Positions 45,240-54,407 of a DNA stretch of 64,000 nt are shown here, one piece after another. The translations under genes and the position numbers were made by a program. Within the stretch, counting starts at the first letter, position 1, and each line of letters starts with the position of its first letter. Source of the DNA: Catellatospora citrea (GTDB lineage: Bacteria; Actinomycetota; Actinomycetes; Mycobacteriales; Micromonosporaceae); assembly GCF_003610235.1 (NCBI RefSeq), contig NZ_RAPR01000001.1, forward strand, positions 3,534,001 to 3,598,000, written 5' to 3'. A model generated the notes under the pieces. That model made no database searches and was not told where the DNA came from. It worked only from the letters and a program-made list of their open reading frames with translations.

Positions 45240-46949
45240 TCAGCGGACGTCCCAGACGGGTTCGGGCGTCTCGACGACCTCCCCGTCGGCCTGGAACAGC
45301 AGGAAGCGGTCGAAACCCCGGGTGAACCAGCGGTCGTGGGTGACCGCGACGACGGTGCCCTCGAACCCGGCCAAGCCCTGCTCCAACGCCTCGGCACTGG
45401 CCAGGTCGAGGTTGTCGGTGGGCTCGTCGAGCAGCAGCAGGGTGACGCCGCTCAGTTCCAGCAGCAGCACCAGGAACCGGGCCTGCTGGCCGCCGGAGAG
45501 CGTGCCGAAGCGCTGCTCGGCCTGTTTGGCCAGCTCGTAGCGGTCGAGCACCTTGTACGCCGCCTCGCGGGCCAGCGACGGCCGGTGCGTGTCGCCGCGC
45601 CACAGGATGTCGATCAGCTCCTTGCCGGCCAGGTCGGGCCGGTCATGGGTCTGCGAGAAGTGGCCCGGCACGACCCGCGCGCCCAGGCGGGCGACACCGC
45701 TGTGCCTGACCTTCGTGTGCACCGCGCCGTCGGCCGAACGTCCGGAGTCCTCGCCGCCCCCGTGCGCCTGCTGCGCCAGCAGGCGCAGGAAGTGGGACTT
45801 GCCGGTGCCGTTCGCGCCGAGCACCGCCAGGCGGTCGCCGTACCAGAGTTCCAGGTCGAACGGGAACGTCAGGTTCTCCAGCTCCAGCTGCTCGCAGATG
45901 ACGGCGCGCTTGCCGGTGCGGGAGCCCTTCAGCCGCATCTGGATCTGCTGGTCCTTGGGCGGCAGCGGCGGCGGGCCGGCCTCCTCGAACTTGCGCAGCC
46001 GGGTCTGCGCGGCCTGATACCGCGAGGCCAGGCCGTCGTTGTAGGCCGCCTTCTGCTTGTACATCAGCATCAGCGTGCGCAGCTTCTCGTGCTCCTCGTC
46101 CCAGCGGCGGCGGCGCTCCTCCATGCTGTCGTGCCGGGCGACCCGGGCCTCGTGCCACGCCGCGAACGAGCCGACGTGCGTCCAGGCGCTGCCGCCCTCG
46201 ACCGCGACCACCCGGTCGGCGGTCTGGTTGAGCAGCTCCCGGTCGTGCGAGACGTACAGCACGGACTTCTTCGACTCGCGCAGCCGCTGCTCCAGCCAGC
46301 GTTTGGCGGGCACGTCGAGGAAGTTGTCCGGCTCGTCGAGCAGCAGCACCTCGTCGTTGCCGCGCAGCAGCAGGTCGAGGGCGAAGCGCTTCTGTTGTCC
46401 GCCGGACAGGGTGCGCACCGGCCGGTCCCGGCACTCGTCCCAGGACAGCCCCATGATCGACGTCGCGACGGTGTCGAAGAGCACCTCGGCCTCATAGCCG
46501 CCGGCCTCGCCGTACGCCGACAGCGCCTCGGCGTACCGCAGCTGCGCCTGCTGGGCGCTGCTGGTCAGCTTGCCGCGCGAGTCCGCCACCCGCATGGCCT
46601 GCTCCGCCTTGACCAGGCGCGCGCCGGCGGCCTGCAGCCGCGGCTCGACGAGGCTGAGCGCCATCTCGGCCAGCGTCATCTCGGCGCCGCCGGGCACACC
46701 GGTCGCGGCCGAGGAGCCCAGCATGCCGATGAACTGGCGCATCACCCCGAGGCCGCCCGAGCGCGCGATGCCGCCGGTGGCCACCGGCAGGTCCCCGGAG
46801 ACCATGCGCAGCAGCGTCGTCTTGCCGGCCCCGTTCGGGCCGACCAGCGCCACCTTGGCCCCCTCGCCGACGCGGAACGACACGTCGGAGAAGAGTTCGC
46901 GCCCGTCCGGCAGCGTGTACGCCACGCCGGAAACATCCACGTATCCCAC
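45240..46949 (-). CDS. ABC-F family ATPase
   Basis: 569 residues from GTG 46949 (VGYVDVSGVAYTLPDG). Two nucleotide-binding domains and no membrane segment: Walker A GPNGAGKTT (about 35-43) and GANGTGKSH, two LSGGQ signatures, two Walker B (LLLDEPDNFLD, LLLDEPTDNLD) with Glu. Between them is a long basic linker (HDSMEERRRRWDEEHEKLRTLMLMYKQKAAYNDGL). ABC-F proteins act on the ribosome as translation factors or antibiotic-protection factors; which applies cannot be told from the sequence. Confidence 0.92.
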   Translation of the reverse strand: MGYVDVSGVAYTLPDGRELFSDVSFRVGEGAKVALVGPNGAGKTTLLRMVSGDLPVATGGIARSGGLGVMRQFIGMLGSSAATGVPGGAEMTLAEMALSLVEPRLQAAGARLVKAEQAMRVADSRGKLTSSAQQAQLRYAEALSAYGEAGGYEAEVLFDTVATSIMGLSWDECRDRPVRTLSGGQQKRFALDLLLRGNDEVLLLDEPDNFLDVPAKRWLEQRLRESKKSVLYVSHDRELLNQTADRVVAVEGGSAWTHVGSFAAWHEARVARHDSMEERRRRWDEEHEKLRTLMLMYKQKAAYNDGLASRYQAAQTRLRKFEEAGPPPLPPKDQQIQMRLKGSRTGKRAVICEQLELENLTFPFDLELWYGDRLAVLGANGTGKSHFLRLLAQQAHGGGEDSGRSADGAVHTKVRHSGVARLGARVVPGHFSQTHDRPDLAGKELIDILWRGDTHRPSLAREAAYKVLDRYELAKQAEQRFGTLSGGQQARFLVLLLELSGVTLLLLDEPTDNLDLASAEALEQGLAGFEGTVVAVTHDRWFTRGFDRFLLFQADGEVVETPEPVWDVR

Positions 46950-46966
46950 GCGGGAATACTGCCTGA

Positions 46967-47662
46967 TCAAACAGCCTGAGGGCGAGTCACTTTCAGCACC
47001 CGGAAGCCCGATCCGCTGGCGTGCCGGTCGGCCTGCCAGCCCTGGGCGGCCAGCCACTGCTGCAACGAGTCGGCGCCCTTGTGCTTGGCGACGACCAGCC
47101 AGGCCGTGCCGTCCGGGGCGAGCCGCGGCAGCCAGCGCAGCAGCAGCTGGTGCAGTTCCTCCTTGCCCACCCGGATCGGCGGGTTGGACCAGATCTGCGC
47201 GAACTCGACGCCGGCCGGCACCCCGTCCGGCTCGGCCACGTGCACCCGGTCAGCCACTTTCAGCCGCTGCGCGTTCTCCTCGGTGAGGTCGCGGGCGCGC
47301 GAGTTGACGTCGACCGCCCAGATCTCGGCCTGCGGAGCCCGAGTGGCCAGCACCATGGTGATCGGGCCGTACCCGCAGCCCAGGTCCAGAAAATTTCCGG
47401 CGGTGCCCGGCGCGGGCAGTTCGCCCTTCTTCAACAGCACCGTCGTGCCCGGGTCCAGGCGGGTGGCGGAGAACACACCACCAGCTGCCACCAGGTCGTA
47501 CTCCTGTCCCTCGATGGTGAAAACGACCTCGCGCGGGCGCGCCGACGCGCCCGGATCCGCAGTGAAGTAATGCTCGCCCACCCGCACATTCTCCCCCGAA
47601 CGGACGGACTCGACGCCCGCAGGGTATTTGGCGACTGTGTCGTCCATTACGCTGTGCGACAT
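46967..47662 (-). CDS. RsmC/RlmG-like rRNA guanine-N2 methyltransferase
   Basis: 231 residues (226 if the second ATG at 47647 is used). SAM motif FLDLGCGYGPITMVLA (about 91-106), VDVNSRARDLTEENA, and catalytic NPPIRVGKEELH (about 159-170), the N6/N2-methyltransferase NPP motif of RsmC/RlmG. It is a likely modifier of 16S G1207 or a 23S guanine. Its ATG shares the CATG tetranucleotide with the divergent gene's ATG. Confidence 0.88.
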   Translation of the reverse strand: MSHSVMDDTVAKYPAGVESVRSGENVRVGEHYFTADPGASARPREVVFTIEGQEYDLVAAGGVFSATRLDPGTTVLLKKGELPAPGTAGNFLDLGCGYGPITMVLATRAPQAEIWAVDVNSRARDLTEENAQRLKVADRVHVAEPDGVPAGVEFAQIWSNPPIRVGKEELHQLLLRWLPRLAPDGTAWLVVAKHKGADSLQQWLAAQGWQADRHASGSGFRVLKVTRPQAV

Positions 47663-49286
47663 GGCTCACGGCTACGGCGCCGGTTCGGGGGACTGGCCGC
47701 CATCTTCCCGTCGTGACCCGCGCGACCGAGACACGCCCGGTCCCCGCTTACCCGGGGACACGGGCGCCGGTCGGCACGGGTCACTGCGCGACAGTGCCCA
47801 TAACTCTGAGTCACCAAGTCGGACGGGAGCCGCCGGAGCAACAGGTCGACGCCGCGCACCCGAGCCCCCGCAGAACCCCGACCGCTTCGACGGGTTCGCC
47901 GAGCGCAAACCCCCGCGCGAGCACCCCGGCGCCGTCCCCGGCCGCCCCGGCGGCGCGGCGCCCGGCCGGACCGGCGGGCGGGCCGTGCCGCCGCAGCAGC
48001 CCGCGCGGGGCGACGGCCCCGGTCCGGCACCGGGCCCCCGGTCCCCCGCCGGACCGCAGGGCTACGAACCGCCGCGCCGTGGCGAGCCGCGCATCGGCGA
48101 GCCGCCCCGGCGCAACGTGCCCGGCGAGCCTCCCGGTGCCCGCAACGGCGCGCTGGCGCGTCCGCGCGGGGTCGAGGACCCTCCACCCACCATGCGGCGC
48201 GGATTCGCGCCTGGCGCCCCGCCAGCCGCCCCTCCTGGCACCCCGCCCCGCCGCAACGTCACCGAGCCGCGGCAGCGCTCCGCGCCGCCCGCGACCCCGG
48301 TGTCCCCCGGCATCGCACCCGACCGTCCCGGCATGCCGCCGCGCACCGCGCCGAACCCGGCGATGCCGGTGCGCGTCGCGCCGCCGCCGCCCACCCGGCC
48401 CACCATCGCGCCGCCGCCACCGCCGCCCCCGCCTCCGGCACGGCGCACCGGGCCGCGCCCGGCGGTGGCGGGCGAGCCCGTCGTGGCCGCCGGCTGGCAG
48501 CGGCTGGCGGCGAATCAGAACATGTCCAGCCGCTGGAAGAAGGCGCTGAGCGTGCTCGGCGTGCTGGCCGTGCTGACCGTGTGCGGCGTCGGCTCGTTCC
48601 TCATGGTGCTGGACGAGAAGCAGGGCACCGGCGCGCAGGCCAACAGCTCGCCGCCGCCGACCGCCACGGCCGTCGACATCACCACCCGCGAGGTCGACCC
48701 GAAGCCGCTCACCGCCAACGAGGTCTTCCCCGGCAAGCAGATCGTCATCGACCCGGCCAAGCCGACCGAGGTGTACGCGGTCATCAAGCCGCAGGTGCTC
48801 ACCGACTGCCGGGCGGCCGCCAGCGGCCAGATCAGCAAACTGATCACCGACCTGGGCTGCTCCCAGGTGGTGCGCGGCACGATGCGCTCCCCCAACGGCG
48901 CGTATCTGGTCACCGGCGGCATCGTGAACCTGGACACGGTCGCCAACGCGGAGAAGGCGTACGAGGCGATCAAGCCGATCGTGGACGAGGGCAAGGGACG
49001 CTTCCTCGGCTACGCGCCCGACCGCCAGGCCAACAAGAGCATCACCAAGCCGCTGGCCCTGGCCTCGACCCACGCCGGCTGGAACATCCGCGGCCACTAC
49101 CTGGTCTACTGCGTGATCGCCCGGTCCGACGGCGAGGAGATCCCGATCGGCGACCCGTTCGCCAAGCAGATCCTCTTCGACGTGATCGAGTTCTACCTGC
49201 GCGGCAAGGTCCTCGAAGACCGCGCCAGCGACCCGATCACCCCCACCGGCGACCCGGCTCCCTCGACGGCCCCCTCCGCCAGCTGA
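47661..49286 (+). CDS. Proline-rich cytoplasmic domain, single-pass membrane protein
   Basis: 541 residues. Residues 1 to about 285 are low-complexity Pro/Arg/Gly, including a run of nine prolines. One membrane helix (about 291-315, ALSVLGVLAVLTVCGVGSFLMVL) follows, and then an extracellular domain of about 220 residues containing LTDCRAAASGQISKLITDLGCSQVVRGTMRSPNGAYLVTGGIVNLD, which may fold as a small alpha/beta domain. I recognise no enzyme motif. The Pro-rich tail could recruit cell-envelope or secretion partners. A probable leaderless promoter is not certain. Ends at the 49299-49340 hairpin. Confidence 0.75.
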   Translation: MAHGYGAGSGDWPPSSRRDPRDRDTPGPRLPGDTGAGRHGSLRDSAHNSESPSRTGAAGATGRRRAPEPPQNPDRFDGFAERKPPREHPGAVPGRPGGAAPGRTGGRAVPPQQPARGDGPGPAPGPRSPAGPQGYEPPRRGEPRIGEPPRRNVPGEPPGARNGALARPRGVEDPPPTMRRGFAPGAPPAAPPGTPPRRNVTEPRQRSAPPATPVSPGIAPDRPGMPPRTAPNPAMPVRVAPPPPTRPTIAPPPPPPPPPARRTGPRPAVAGEPVVAAGWQRLAANQNMSSRWKKALSVLGVLAVLTVCGVGSFLMVLDEKQGTGAQANSSPPPTATAVDITTREVDPKPLTANEVFPGKQIVIDPAKPTEVYAVIKPQVLTDCRAAASGQISKLITDLGCSQVVRGTMRSPNGAYLVTGGIVNLDTVANAEKAYEAIKPIVDEGKGRFLGYAPDRQANKSITKPLALASTHAGWNIRGHYLVYCVIARSDGEEIPIGDPFAKQILFDVIEFYLRGKVLEDRASDPITPTGDPAPSTAPSAS

Positions 49287-49298
49287 CCCGAACAAAGG

Positions 49299-49340
49299 AA
49301 GGGCACCTTCTTAACGCTATGCGTTGTAGAAGGTGCCCTT
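49299..49340. terminator. Hairpin with AAGGGCACCTTCTTAACGC arms
   Basis: AAGGGCACCTTCTTAACGC (49299-49317) pairs with 49321-49340 with one bulge, and CTTCTTAACGC is repeated directly just beyond it. The element sits between the convergent proline-rich gene and truA, so it could terminate both. I recall similar stretches as frequent in Micromonospora genomes, but that is not verified here. Confidence 0.7.
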
Positions 49341-49380
49341 CTTAACGCTCACCCGCCGGCGAGCTGCGCGGATGCGGCCG

Positions 49381-50220
49381 TCAGGCCGGGTCCGCGACAC
49401 GCTGACCGGCGGGCACGCCGCGCAGGTTGCGGGTCTGGTCCGCGCGGGCCGCGAACTCCGCCTCGTCCGGATAGCCCACGGAGATCAGGTTCAACCCGTG
49501 CGGCGGGGCGACCAGCACATCGCTCACCCGCTCGGTGCGGCTCAGCAGGGACGCCGGCCAGTCCGGCTCCCGCCGGCCGTCGCCCACCGTCAGCATCGCC
49601 CCGACCAGGCTGCGCACCATCGACTGGCAGAACGCGTCCGCCTGCACCGTCGCCACCAGGATGCCGTCGGTCTCGCGCCGCCACGACATCGCGGTGATGT
49701 GCCGGATCGTGGTCGCGTGCTCCTTGCGCTTGCAGAACGCCGCGAAGTCGTGCTCCCCGCACAGTCCGGCCGCGGCCGCGTTGAGCCGGTCGAGGTCGAG
49801 CGGCCGCAGCCAGAACAGGGTGTCGTGGCGGCGCAGCGGACTCGGGCCCGCCTCGGTGTCGGTCACCCGGTACTCGTAGCGCCGCCACAGCGCCGAGAAG
49901 CGCGCGTCGAACACCGGCGGGACCTCCCGGGCCGACCACACCCGCACGTCCCCGGGCAGCAGCCCGGCCAGCCGGCGCACCAGCGTCGGGGCGAGCGCCT
50001 GCCAGCGCTCGTCGGGCAGGTCGACGTGGCACACCTGGCCGGTCGCGTGCACCCCGGCGTCGGTGCGCCCGGCCACCGTCAGCCCGCTCGGGTTGCCCGG
50101 CCCGAACACCTTCTCCAGCTCGGCGAGCAGGACGCCGGCGACGGTACGCCGACCCGGTTGCGCCGCCCAGCCGGAGAAGTCCGTGCCGTCGTAACCGACG
50201 TCCAGCCGTACCCGCGCCAT
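49381..50220 (-). CDS. truA: tRNA pseudouridine38-40 synthase
   Basis: 279 residues from ATG 50220, with AGGAGG seven bases upstream (a GTG two codons earlier is less likely). GRTDAGVHATGQV (catalytic Asp about 55), YRVT, and RSLVGAMLTVGDG are TruA hallmarks. It converts U38-U40 of the anticodon arm to pseudouridine. Last gene of the rpoA-rplQ-truA group; a hairpin lies between rplQ and truA. Confidence 0.97.
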   Translation of the reverse strand: MARVRLDVGYDGTDFSGWAAQPGRRTVAGVLLAELEKVFGPGNPSGLTVAGRTDAGVHATGQVCHVDLPDERWQALAPTLVRRLAGLLPGDVRVWSAREVPPVFDARFSALWRRYEYRVTDTEAGPSPLRRHDTLFWLRPLDLDRLNAAAAGLCGEHDFAAFCKRKEHATTIRHITAMSWRRETDGILVATVQADAFCQSMVRSLVGAMLTVGDGRREPDWPASLLSRTERVSDVLVAPPHGLNLISVGYPDEAEFAARADQTRNLRGVPAGQRVADPA

Positions 50221-50280
50221 CTCCACTCCTCCTCTGCCGCCGCGACGGCGTCCCCACGGGCGACAGCCCGCGGATACGGC

Positions 50281-50323
50281 GAAGCTCCCCTCCCGGCTGC
50301 GCGAGCAGCGGAAGAGGAGCTCC
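50281..50323 (-). terminator. Hairpin between rplQ and truA
   Basis: 50281-50300 (GAAGCTCCCC..GGCTGC) pairs with 50305-50323 around a GCGA loop, a 19-base-pair stem with G-U wobbles and one bulge. It probably acts as a partial terminator after the ribosomal operon. Confidence 0.6.
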
Positions 50324-50336
50324 GACCGGATGAAAC

Positions 50337-50825
50337 TCAGGCCTTGTCGGCAGCCTCGTCGGCGGCCTCGTCAGCCTCGCCGGACAGGACGGCGACCTTG
50401 TCCTCCTGAGCGGCCTTCTTGGCCTGGGCCTTGGCAGCCTTAGCCGGCGCCGCGGGCGCCGCCACCTCGAGCTCCTCGACCAGCTCGATGATCGCCATCG
50501 GAGCGGCGTCACCCTTGCGCGGGCCGGTCTTCACGATCCGGGTGTAGCCACCGGGACGGTTCGCGAAGCGCGGCGCGATCTGCTCGAACAGGGCCACGAA
50601 GGTGTCCCGCTCGCCGATCGTCTTGCGGACCTCGCGGCGAGCCGCCAGGTCGTCCCGCTTGGCCTTGGTGATGAGCCGCTCGGCCAGCGGACGCAGCCGC
50701 TTGGCCTTGGTCTCGGTGGTGGTGATGCGGCCGTGCTTGAACAGCGCCGTGGCCAGGTTGGCCAGGATCAGCTGCTCGTGCGCGGGGCTGCCCCCGAGGC
50801 GGGGACCCTTGGTGGGCGTGGGCAT
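50337..50825 (-). CDS. rplQ: 50S ribosomal protein L17 (bL17)
   Basis: 162 residues. The core is residues 1 to about 118 ([56 protein letters not shown]). The remaining 45 residues are an Ala/Lys/Glu-rich tail, common in actinobacterial L17. It sits around the peptide exit region of 23S rRNA. Follows rpoA on the same strand. Confidence 0.97.
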   Translation of the reverse strand: MPTPTKGPRLGGSPAHEQLILANLATALFKHGRITTTETKAKRLRPLAERLITKAKRDDLAARREVRKTIGERDTFVALFEQIAPRFANRPGGYTRIVKTGPRKGDAAPMAIIELVEELEVAAPAAPAKAAKAQAKKAAQEDKVAVLSGEADEAADEAADKA

Positions 50826-50868
50826 TGGTGCTCCTTGATGTCTATCCGAGCTGCCGAGGCAGGTTCGG

Positions 50869-51891
50869 TTACAGCTGCTCGGTCTCGCGGTAGTCGTCAG
50901 TGTCGTAATCGGCGTCGCCGTAGGAGTCCACGACGTGGGCCGGGTCGAAGTTCGGAGCCGAGTCCTTCAGCCCCAGACCCATCCCGGCGAGCTTCATCTT
51001 CACCTCGTCGATGGACTTCTGCCCGAAGTTCCTTATGTCGAGCAGGTCCGCCTCGGTGCGCCCGATGAGCTCACCGACGGAGTTGATGCCCTCGCGCTTG
51101 AGGCAGTTGTAGGAGCGGACGGTGAGGTCCAGCTCCTCGATCGGCAGCGCCAGGTCGGCAGCGAGCTGCGCGTCCTGCGGCGACGGGCCGATGTCGATGC
51201 CCTCGGCGGTCTCGTCCAGCTCACGGCAGAGGCCGAACAGCTCCACCAGGGTGGAACCGGCCGACGCCAGCGCGGTCCGGGGCGAGATGGACGCCTTCGA
51301 CTCGACGTCGATGATCAGACGGTCGAAGTCGGTGCGCTGCTCGACACGGGTCGCCTCGACGCGGTAGGTCACCTTGAGCACCGGCGAGTAGATCGAGTCG
51401 ACCGGGATGCGGCCGATCTCGGCGCCGGCGTTCTTGTTCTGCGCCGCCGTGACGTAACCCCGGCCCCGCTCGACGGTCAGCTCCATGTCGAGCCGGCCCT
51501 TGCCGTTCAGGGTCGCGAGCTTGAGGTCCGGGTTGTGCACGGAGACTCCGGCCGGGGGCTGGATGTCGCCGGCGGTCACGTCGCCAGGGCCCTGCTTGCG
51601 CAGGTACATGCTGACCGGCTCGTCGTGCTCCGACGAGACGCACAGGTCCTTGACGTTCATGACCAGCTCGACCACGTCCTCCTTGACACCGGGGATCGTG
51701 GTGAACTCGTGCAGCACACCGTCGATCTTGATGCTGGTGACGGCCGCGCCCGGGATCGAGCTGAGCAGCGTACGACGCAGCGAGTTGCCGAGGGTGTAGC
51801 CGAACCCGGGCTCGAGCGGCTCGATGGTGAACCGGGAGCGGGTCTCGTTGATCGACTCTTCGGTGAGAGTCGGCCGCTGAGAGATAAGCAC
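50869..51891 (-). CDS. rpoA: DNA-directed RNA polymerase subunit alpha
   Basis: 340 residues from GTG 51891 (VLISQRPTL), with GAGGAG eight bases upstream. An N-terminal dimerisation domain ([31 protein letters not shown]), a linker, and the C-terminal DNA-binding domain ([23 protein letters not shown], which contacts UP elements). Standard length. Between rpsD and rplQ. Confidence 0.98.
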   Translation of the reverse strand: MLISQRPTLTEESINETRSRFTIEPLEPGFGYTLGNSLRRTLLSSIPGAAVTSIKIDGVLHEFTTIPGVKEDVVELVMNVKDLCVSSEHDEPVSMYLRKQGPGDVTAGDIQPPAGVSVHNPDLKLATLNGKGRLDMELTVERGRGYVTAAQNKNAGAEIGRIPVDSIYSPVLKVTYRVEATRVEQRTDFDRLIIDVESKASISPRTALASAGSTLVELFGLCRELDETAEGIDIGPSPQDAQLAADLALPIEELDLTVRSYNCLKREGINSVGELIGRTEADLLDIRNFGQKSIDEVKMKLAGMGLGLKDSAPNFDPAHVVDSYGDADYDTDDYRETEQL

Positions 51892-51982
51892 TGGGTGAAC
51901 TCCTCTACGTTGGGCGCCCACTATTTGACGCCACGCGTAACGGCGGCCGGTGCGGCATGACGCCGCACCGGCCAGAGCACTA

Positions 51983-52609
51983 CTACTTGGAGTAGAGCTC
52001 GACGATCAGCTGCTCCTGGACCTGGGTGTCGATCACCTGGCGGGCCGGAAGCGAGTGCACGAGGACCTTGAACTGGCTGGGGATGACCTCCAGCCAGGCC
52101 GGAACGCCGCGAGAGCCGGCCTCCGCCTGCGCCACCACGAACGGCGTGAGCTCGCGGGACTTGCCCCGGACCTCGACGATGTCGTGCTCGGTGACGCGGT
52201 ACGACGGGATGTCGACCTTCTTGCCGTTGACCAGGAAGTGACCGTGCTTCACGACCTGACGGGCGTGGTCACGGGACTTGGCCAGGCCGGCCCGGTAGAC
52301 CACGTTGTCGAGGCGCGACTCGAGGATCTGCAGCAGAACCTCACCCGTCTTGCCCGACTTGCGGTTGGCCTCTTCGTAGTAGCCGCGGAACTGCTTCTCC
52401 AGCACGCCGTAGATACGACGGGCCTTCTGCTTCTCGCGAAGCTGCAGCAGGTACTCGGACTCCTTGGTGCGACCGCGGCCGTGCTGGCCGGGCGGGAAGG
52501 GGCGCGACTCGAACGGGCACTTGGGCCCATCGCACTTGCTGCCCTTGAGGAACAGCTTGACCTTCTCACGACGGCAACGGCGGCAGTCTGCGCCGGTGTA
52601 ACGAGCCAT
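51983..52609 (-). CDS. rpsD: 30S ribosomal protein S4 (uS4), zinc-binding form
   Basis: 208 residues from ATG 52609. The start [25 protein letters not shown] contains four cysteines in zinc-knuckle spacing, i.e. the zinc-containing (C+) form. The S4 domain [16 protein letters not shown] is present. Primary 16S assembly protein. Follows rpsK. Confidence 0.97.
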   Translation of the reverse strand: MARYTGADCRRCRREKVKLFLKGSKCDGPKCPFESRPFPPGQHGRGRTKESEYLLQLREKQKARRIYGVLEKQFRGYYEEANRKSGKTGEVLLQILESRLDNVVYRAGLAKSRDHARQVVKHGHFLVNGKKVDIPSYRVTEHDIVEVRGKSRELTPFVVAQAEAGSRGVPAWLEVIPSQFKVLVHSLPARQVIDTQVQEQLIVELYSK

Positions 52610-52623
52610 TTGTCTATCTCCCC

Positions 52624-53031
52624 TTAGACCCGGCGACGCTTGGGCGGACGGCATCCGTTGTGCGGCTGCGGCGTGACGTCGGAGATCTGCCCGACCTCGA
52701 GACCGGCAGCGGTCAGCGAACGGATGGCGGTCTCACGGCCAGAGCCCGGACCCTTGACGAACACGTCGACCTTGCGCATGCCGTGCTCCATCGCGCGACG
52801 CGCGGCGGCCTCGGCGGCCAGCTGGGCGGCGAACGGAGTCGACTTACGCGAGCCCTTGAAGCCGACCTGGCCGGCGGAGGCCCACGAGATCACAGCACCG
52901 GTCGGGTCCGTGATGGACACGATGGTGTTGTTGAACGTGCTCTTGATGTGCGCCTGCCCGTGGGAGACGTTCTTGCGTTCTTTGCGCCGGACCTTCTTTA
53001 CTGCGGCCCCAGCGCGTGCCTTGGGTGGCAT
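52624..53031 (-). CDS. rpsK: 30S ribosomal protein S11 (uS11)
   Basis: 135 residues: [63 protein letters not shown] is the uS11 core, and the C-terminus KRRRV is basic. Located at the platform of the 30S. Between rpsM and rpsD in the alpha operon. Confidence 0.98.
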   Translation of the reverse strand: MPPKARAGAAVKKVRRKERKNVSHGQAHIKSTFNNTIVSITDPTGAVISWASAGQVGFKGSRKSTPFAAQLAAEAAARRAMEHGMRKVDVFVKGPGSGRETAIRSLTAAGLEVGQISDVTPQPHNGCRPPKRRRV

Positions 53032-53075
53032 ATCTTTATGCGCTCCTTCTAGATGCGATTGCTAACGGGACAGGC

Positions 53076-53456
53076 TTACTTCTTGCCGGCCTTCTTCTTG
53101 CCGGCCACGGTGCGCTTCGGGCCCTTGCGGGTACGAGCGTTCGTGCGAGTGCGCTGTCCACGGACAGGCAGGCCCTTGCGGTGCCGGATGCCCTCGTAGC
53201 AACCGATCTCCACCTTGCGGCGGATGTCAGCGGCGACCTCGCGGCGCAGGTCACCTTCAACCTTGAAGTTCGCTTCGATGTAGTCACGAAGCTGGACGAC
53301 CTCTTCGTCGGAGAGGTCCTTCGCCCGCTTGTTCGGGTCGATGCCCGTGGCGGAGCACAGCTCCACCGAGCGGGTGCGGCCGATGCCGTAGATGTAGGTA
53401 AGCGCGATCTCCAGCCGCTTTTCGCGGGGAAGATCGACGCCGACGAGACGTGCCAT
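53076..53456 (-). CDS. rpsM: 30S ribosomal protein S13 (uS13)
   Basis: 126 residues from ATG 53456 ([26 protein letters not shown]). The H2TH segment [27 protein letters not shown] and the basic tail GKKKAGKK contact the head of the 30S and P-site tRNA. Preceded by rpmJ and infA. Confidence 0.98.
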   Translation of the reverse strand: MARLVGVDLPREKRLEIALTYIYGIGRTRSVELCSATGIDPNKRAKDLSDEEVVQLRDYIEANFKVEGDLRREVAADIRRKVEIGCYEGIRHRKGLPVRGQRTRTNARTRKGPKRTVAGKKKAGKK

Positions 53457-53640
53457 TGCGGGCTGCTCCTCGTTGTTCGCGGAGGTCTGCGCCCGATCCA
53501 TCCCCCATCTGCCCAGATGGGGCCCCGGCCTCCGACCGGGGGTTGATCCGCAGAGCTGTCCGACGAGTCGGAGCGTTCCCGCGGCTGGAACGAGCTATTG
53601 CTGGTGATGCTGCAACGACAGGCGTCGTCAGGAGCTGGAA

Positions 53641-53754
53641 TCAGCCCTGGCGCTGCTTGTGGCGCGGGTCGTCACAAATGATCATGACCCGGCCGTGCCG
53701 GCGAATGACGCGGCACTTGTTGCAGATCTTCTTGACACTCGGCTTGACCTTCAC
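53641..53754 (-). CDS. rpmJ: 50S ribosomal protein L36 (bL36)
   Basis: 37 residues from GTG 53754: [37 protein letters not shown]. The C-x2-C...C-x4-H pattern is the zinc ribbon of the short bL36 form. It lies between infA and rpsM, its invariant neighbourhood. Confidence 0.97.
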   Translation of the reverse strand: MKVKPSVKKICNKCRVIRRHGRVMIICDDPRHKQRQG

Positions 53755-53840
53755 GGCTCGCCTTTGCTGCTATTCCCGGCCCGCGCATGGTCGAGCCAGG
53801 GAAAGACGGACACGGACTCACCCCGGTGGAGTCAGTTCGA

Positions 53841-54062
53841 TTACTTGTAGCGGTAGACGATCCGCCCGCGGGTGAGGTCGTACGGCGAGAGCTCGACGAC
53901 GACCCGGTCCTCGGGCAGGATGCGAATGTAGTGCTGACGCATCTTGCCGCTGATGTGGGCCAAGACCTTGTGGCCGTTAGCGAGCTCGACCCGGAACATT
54001 GCGTTCGGGAGTGGCTCGATAACTCGGCCCTCGATCTCGATGGCCCCGTCCTTCTTCGGCAT
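53841..54062 (-). CDS. infA: Translation initiation factor IF-1
   Basis: 73 residues of S1/OB fold: [73 protein letters not shown]. It blocks the A site of the 30S and assists IF-2 and IF-3. GGAGG is just before the ATG. Divided from map by about 345 bases that hold hairpin 54314-54374. Confidence 0.98.
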   Translation of the reverse strand: MPKKDGAIEIEGRVIEPLPNAMFRVELANGHKVLAHISGKMRQHYIRILPEDRVVVELSPYDLTRGRIVYRYK

Positions 54063-54407
54063 ATCCTCCGCTACCTGACATAGGGTGAATGGGTCGGCTC
54101 ACCTGGTCCATCACGATCCGGTGGAACCGGATCGCGCCAGCCGCGGTTCCGCCGGACCCCCGAAGCGCGGGGAGCATGGCGGAGTGGACGCGGTGCGCCG
54201 ATTGGCCAGTCTACGCCCACCTCGGCATCGATACCAAACCACCCCCCGACCCCCGCGGCCGGGAGTGTCGGACCCCACACCGCGGCCGACCGTCCGGGCG
54301 CCACCTCCTCGTCGCAACTCTTGAAGAGTTGCGCCCACAGATGTTCGCGGAGCCCGCGACTCTTCAAGAGTTGCGGCGCGAGGTGGTGGGGCGTGGCGGG
54401 CGGCGGG
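54063..54407. other. infA-map intergenic region
   Basis: 345 bases with no supported gene. It carries the CAACTCTT-family hairpin (54314-54374) near the map stop, and the promoter of the infA-rpmJ-rpsM-rpsK-rpsD-rpoA-rplQ unit must lie in the remainder. I found no confident -10/-35 pair and no L1- or L4-type leader. Confidence 0.6.
54314..54374. repeat. Long hairpin, CAACTCTT family, copy 3
   Basis: GCAACTCTTGAAGAGTTGCG (54314-54333) pairs with 54355-54374 over 20 bases with one G-U wobble. The left arm alone is also a perfect palindrome (GCAACTCTT-G-AAGAGTTGC). It lies 34 bases after the map stop. Outer sequences match the copies at 26296 and 36997. Confidence 0.78.
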
